DNA from: Cloeon dipterum
Lineage: Eukaryota; Arthropoda; Insecta; Ephemeroptera; Baetidae
Direction: 5' to 3'
NCBI RefSeq assembly: GCF_949628265.1
Contig: NC_088787.1
Location: forward strand, 9,972,501-10,036,500
DNA length: 64,000 nt
Both the position numbers and the translations under genes were made by a program. Under the pieces are notes generated by a model. It saw only the letters and a list, made by a program, of their open reading frames with translations, was not told the origin of the DNA and made no database searches. Positions 60,677 to 64,000 of this stretch are shown here, piece by piece (the first letter of the stretch is position 1; each line of letters starts with the position of its first letter).

Positions 60677-60751
60677 TTTGCTAATAACGCGGCTGACTAC
60701 TTGATCATACGATCCGATAAGAAATCCAGGCGATGTTAACGGGTTGAGCAC

Positions 60752-61070
60752 TAGCGCACGATTAAAAACAAAACTGACAACAGAGGTCTCACTTTAAAGG
60801 AATAATTTAAAAACGAAAATTCTACTGCATAAATTAGGGAAATGGGAAAATAATTTCGAATTTTTGTTACATTCCCTATGCACCTACATTAACACTACAA
60901 ATTCCAAAACATGTTTTTTTTTCTTTTGTTCGTATTAATTAAGAAAGTTGCTTGATTCACTAATTACTGGTGCGTTCATCCCAATAATATGAACTCATGA
61001 TTTGTACGAAAGATTTAATGTTATTTAAATATTATTTAAGAGATATTGAAAACAACCCCTCCGTTTGTAC
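60752..61070 (-). promoter_or_regulatory. 5' flank of RNF146-like gene A
   Basis: AT-rich upstream sequence homologous to 62640-62935 in front of copy B. It should carry the duplicated promoter; no core motif is certain. Confidence 0.4.
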
Positions 61071-61339
61071 CAGTGGGGACCATATTCGTGCGACGCGCAG
61101 ATATGGCGTCCGGTGGAGTATGGCACAAAAAACGGTCACGTGAAAATGCGTGAAAAGAACCAAGTTTTCGTCAATATATTGTGACATAATTTGCATTACT
61201 CCTACTAATTGTGTCTTTTGGATCGTTAAAAAACTCTTGACACTCTTACGGGAATCCAAACTCCAAAGAGATCACATTCAGGTGCCATCTTGGATCTGCG
61301 CAGTGGGAACTAATTTTTACGCACATCTGGAATCCGCTG
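61071..61339 (-). mobile_element. hAT-like MITE, family 1, at the duplication junction
   Basis: About 269 bp from CAGTGGGGACCATATTCG to CATCTGGAATCCGCTG, in reverse orientation and with a short internal deletion. It sits exactly between duplication units A and B. Confidence 0.8.
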
Positions 61340-61569
61340 TAAAATACTGGATTTCTTGATTGAAACAACATTATTTTTCTGGACACTTAATTGACATTGA
61401 TTAAATAGATTTTATTATTTAATAAAAATTTAGATATATTTTAGAGTGGAAATTTTACTGAACGCGCGCGCCGCATTTTATCTTCTTCGTTACTTTTTAA
61501 ACACTTTTACAACATTTGGAATCGAACAATTAATATTCCAAGTCAGGGCATACTATATTCTTTTGGAAG

Positions 61570-62583
61570 TTAAGAGGGAACCCTATATCTCAGACCAGCC
61601 ACTCCTAAATGACTGCTGTCACTCAATCCTCTTTTAATTTTCTGAGACTTTCTGGCCGCACGTTCTCCAAACGTCTGAATGGATTTTTCAAAATCCAAAA
61701 CACAACTTTGGCCATTGAAAATGCATTTATATGTAGATTTTCCGCTTCGGAACGCGTTTTCAATTTCAGTCTGCATTCTAGGAGCGTAAACCCACCAGCC
61801 GGATCGACTTTTGTAGAACCACGAGTTCTTGCTGATCGGTGCTTGGACGGTTTCAGTGGCGAATGATTCCGGATTCGTGATGAAGGTGACAGGAATCTCA
61901 GCCCTGCAAATGCCGCAGGATTTGGCAGTCGTTCTCATAAGACCTTTGGCGCAGGTGAAACAGAATTCGTGGTTGCACGGCAAACGCACTGGAAGCTCCA
62001 TCGGTAAAAGACAGATGGCACATTGAGCTGTTGAAAATACATGAAAATACATTATCAACTGAAGTAAGAAAAATAATGCTTTATATGAACCTTTTTGATT
62101 CCCACCATCTTCGAGAACTTCCTCTTGCTTTAATCGTTTAGCCTCAGGGCCGTCAAGGTCATCGTCGTCTATAATTCTCGATATCTCCAAATTGGGATTG
62201 AAGTCGGGGTCAATTTCTTCGTCAAGAAACACTAGCTGAGGTCGCGGACGTTGTGGTTGCCGACCAAAATCAAGTAATGCAAATTGATGTCTAAAAGTAT
62301 GGGGTTGTCTGAGCGAGATTGGTTCATTCATATTTCTTCCGGTAATTTCTATTGAGTTCCGTTGAAAAGTAAATTCCGCTCTCCTGGCCGCATCTTGCCA
62401 AGCAATCATCATTTCTAACATTTGTTGAAAATTACCCTAAAAAAATTAATACCTTCTTTTAGAAACATAATTTTTGTATATTTCGTGATTGTAAAAACTA
62501 ATCGAGTGTAAATAATGTTTACTTACTCCAACTTCATTTCGAAGAGTGCGCCGATTAATGGCCACATTCCCAATGTTGCTCAT
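61570..62583 (-). CDS. RNF146-like RING-WWE E3 ubiquitin ligase, copy B (281 aa, three exons)
   Basis: Minus-strand exons: 62583-62527 (ATGAGCAACATTGGG.. to donor GTAAGT), 62436-62106 and 62027-61570. Splice positions and phases are identical to copy A. RING at residues 132-170 and WWE at about 196-258; every zinc ligand and WWE tryptophan of copy A is kept. The last exon has the same length as in A and differs at only 7 of 151 residues. Exon 2 is almost unrelated over its first two thirds and converges only from the FLDEEIDPDFNP block on. The 78-bp second intron happens to be open and in frame, so an unspliced read-through protein is possible; conservation of the splice sites with copy A favours splicing. 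Predicted activity is as for copy A: ubiquitination of poly(ADP-ribosyl)ated targets. Confidence 0.85.
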
Positions 62584-62935
62584 CCTTAACGCGGCGGATC
62601 ACTCGTCGACTAGAAATCCAGGCGATGTTGACTTGTTGAGCGCTAGCGCACCATTAAAAAATTTGACAGAAGTCTCACTTTAAAGGAATAAAGTAAAAAC
62701 AAAGATTATACTGTATTTAAGAGGGAAAATGTGAGATTAGTTTCGAGTTTTTGTTATTCTACCAATTTCGAAACATGTTTTTTTTCTTTTGTTCGTATTA
62801 ATTGGGAAAGTTGCTTGATTCACAAATTACTGGTGTATTCATCCCAAAAATATGCATTCGTGATATTTACCTAAACTTTAAAATATATGATGAATATTTT
62901 AACATGGATATTGAAAACAGTCCCTCTTTTTGTAC
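62584..62935 (-). promoter_or_regulatory. 5' flank of RNF146-like gene B
   Basis: Homologous to the flank of copy A. The absence of a MITE here shows the ancestral uninterrupted sequence up to TTTGTAC. Confidence 0.4.
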
Positions 62936-62939
62936 CGTT

Positions 62940-63480
62940 CCTATAGGAATAACACATTGTCCCAGACGGTTTTTTATTTATGAAAGGAATCTATAATAAA
63001 AAATAAAAAATTATCTCGTCTCTTATTTTTTATTACTATATATATGGCTTTTTCCCGCCGCTATATACACTAAAATTACTGAAAAAATGAGGTTTTTGTG
63101 TAAAATATATTTGGCAACATTTAATATCTGATTTTGTTTTGAAATTGTTTTTATGTGTATGTTGTGTGTTTTAATTTAGATAATAATTAGCCTGAGTGTT
63201 GCTCAGTATATATTCTTCGTTAGTTGGTTTTCCGACAGCTTTGCACCGCACGCTGCTCTCACCGAAAGAATAAATATGTCTTAGAATATACGACCCTGAA
63301 ATTGAATATCAAAAAAATGTTTTTTTTTAGATATCTTGAGAAGTGTTGTACACTCTTTGGCCTCTTACTGTCCTTACAAGCGTCATGACCAGGCGGCCGT
63401 ATCAATTAGTATCAAGAACCATTTTATATATATAATATTGGCATTTCTTTTTTGAAAGCGTGAAATGAGCAATATTTAAG
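62940..63480. other. AT-rich non-coding stretch
   Basis: Contains TATATATA runs; nothing recognised. Confidence 0.35.
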
Positions 63481-64000
63481 TTTAACGTAGTTTCCGCGCC
63501 CTCTCAGCGCACGATTTGATAGAACCAACCACTGACTGACGCGTACAGCTGGCAGCCAAATGCACCCTCTCCCCCGACGAGTTATCGAGGAGGCTGCGTT
63601 ATTTGGGCTTTCTTTCAGACGGTTTTCCGACCTCTACCGAGCAGCAACTATACTGTACGCGCCAGCCAGTCCGTAAGCATTTTTTGCTCACATTTCTACT
63701 AAAAATTACACAGCAGGTATTGTTTTTTACTAACAATTATTTTACGCCGATCGCATAATTAAGCAATATGCGCGCGTGAATAAAATAGTAAAATCTACCA
63801 AAAGTTATATAGTATATCCATTTTATCCAGTCAGAAAAATCCCTTTATTTGTGAGAGGTTGTTTTGCTCGCCACTCGCCACCTGATATCGCTATATACCC
63901 TTTATTCCGCCTGCACTGGTTGCCACCAGATGCCGCTACCCTTCGTTTCGTCCACCTGTGCCCCGAACACGACACGTGTTCGTCTTGTTTTGCGACTATC
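63480..64000. promoter_or_regulatory. GC-rising region at the right edge, possible promoter or 5' UTR
   Basis: Sequence turns GC-rich from about 63490, with a donor-like CAGTCC|GTAAGC near 63671. This may be the 5' end of a plus-strand gene beyond the window. No coding frame is seen. Confidence 0.2.

Larger units (their letters stand above)
59405..61070. repeat. Tandem duplication unit A
   Basis: This unit, containing the RNF146-like gene A with its 3' and 5' flanks, is homologous in the same orientation to 61345-62935. Matching flanks include TTGTTCGTATTAATT (60926 / 62789) and GATATTGAAAACA (61042 / 62907). Confidence 0.75.
61345..62935. repeat. Tandem duplication unit B
   Basis: Homologous to 59405-61070. 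Similarity is highest in the last exon and weakest in exon 2. It ends near TTTTTGTAC at about 62934, the same point at which unit A meets the MITE. Confidence 0.75.

Noticed and set aside
61570..62421. Copy B as one uninterrupted 283-codon coding exon
   Set aside because: The middle 78 bp has donor and acceptor at the same places and phase as the intron in copy A, where it contains stops. The read-through is coincidental.
1..64000. tRNA, rRNA, CRISPR, bacterial operon or viral genes
   Set aside because: I saw no tRNA arm patterns, spaced repeat arrays or polycistronic coding. Faint tRNA-like or SINE sequences could be missed by eye.

Overview
The window looks like arthropod, most likely insect, nuclear DNA. 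Genes have short exons with GT-AG introns and AATAAA poly(A) signals. Coding exons are GC-ending, while the non-coding DNA is AT-rich. Short non-autonomous DNA transposons are scattered through it. There are no bacterial-type operons, rRNA, tRNA or CRISPR arrays that I can see. I cannot name the species.

Layout. (1) 1-8.3 kb, gene-dense: the end of a transposon copy at 1-42; a candidate first coding exon on the minus strand (525-627) of a gene leaving the window to the left; a TTAA-flanked MITE (1901-2319); a two-exon gene for a 123-residue C2HC zinc-finger protein (3285-3719); and a five-exon short-chain dehydrogenase of the HSDL1 family (4891-7908) whose catalytic Tyr/Lys pair is intact. 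(2) 8.3-48.8 kb: about 40 kb with almost no recognisable protein coding. AT-rich DNA alternates with many GC/CpG-rich islands, several holding perfect POU octamers, plus transposon copies. A candidate non-coding first exon ends with a splice donor at 12775. One short coding-like segment (31346-31573) is hidden here. (3) 48830-50806: a single-exon gene for a 658-residue LRR-Ig-FN3 type I membrane protein resembling neuronal LRRN proteins. The upstream desert probably contains its long 5' intron and enhancers. (4) 51-59 kb: non-coding, with islands and a long foldback element. (5) 59.4-62.9 kb: a tandem duplication, both copies on the minus strand, of a three-exon RING-WWE gene related to RNF146 (PAR-dependent ubiquitin ligase), with a hAT-like MITE at the junction. 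(6) 63-64 kb: non-coding, turning GC-rich at the right edge.

The genes are functionally independent: lipid/steroid-type redox chemistry, neuronal adhesion or signalling, and poly(ADP-ribose)-dependent ubiquitination. The features most worth following are the RNF146-like pair (nearly identical RING-WWE exons but strongly diverged N-terminal exons), the HSDL1-like enzyme with its catalytic Tyr retained, the hidden coding segment near 31.4 kb, and four families of short inverted-repeat transposons. I found no clear new multi-gene system.
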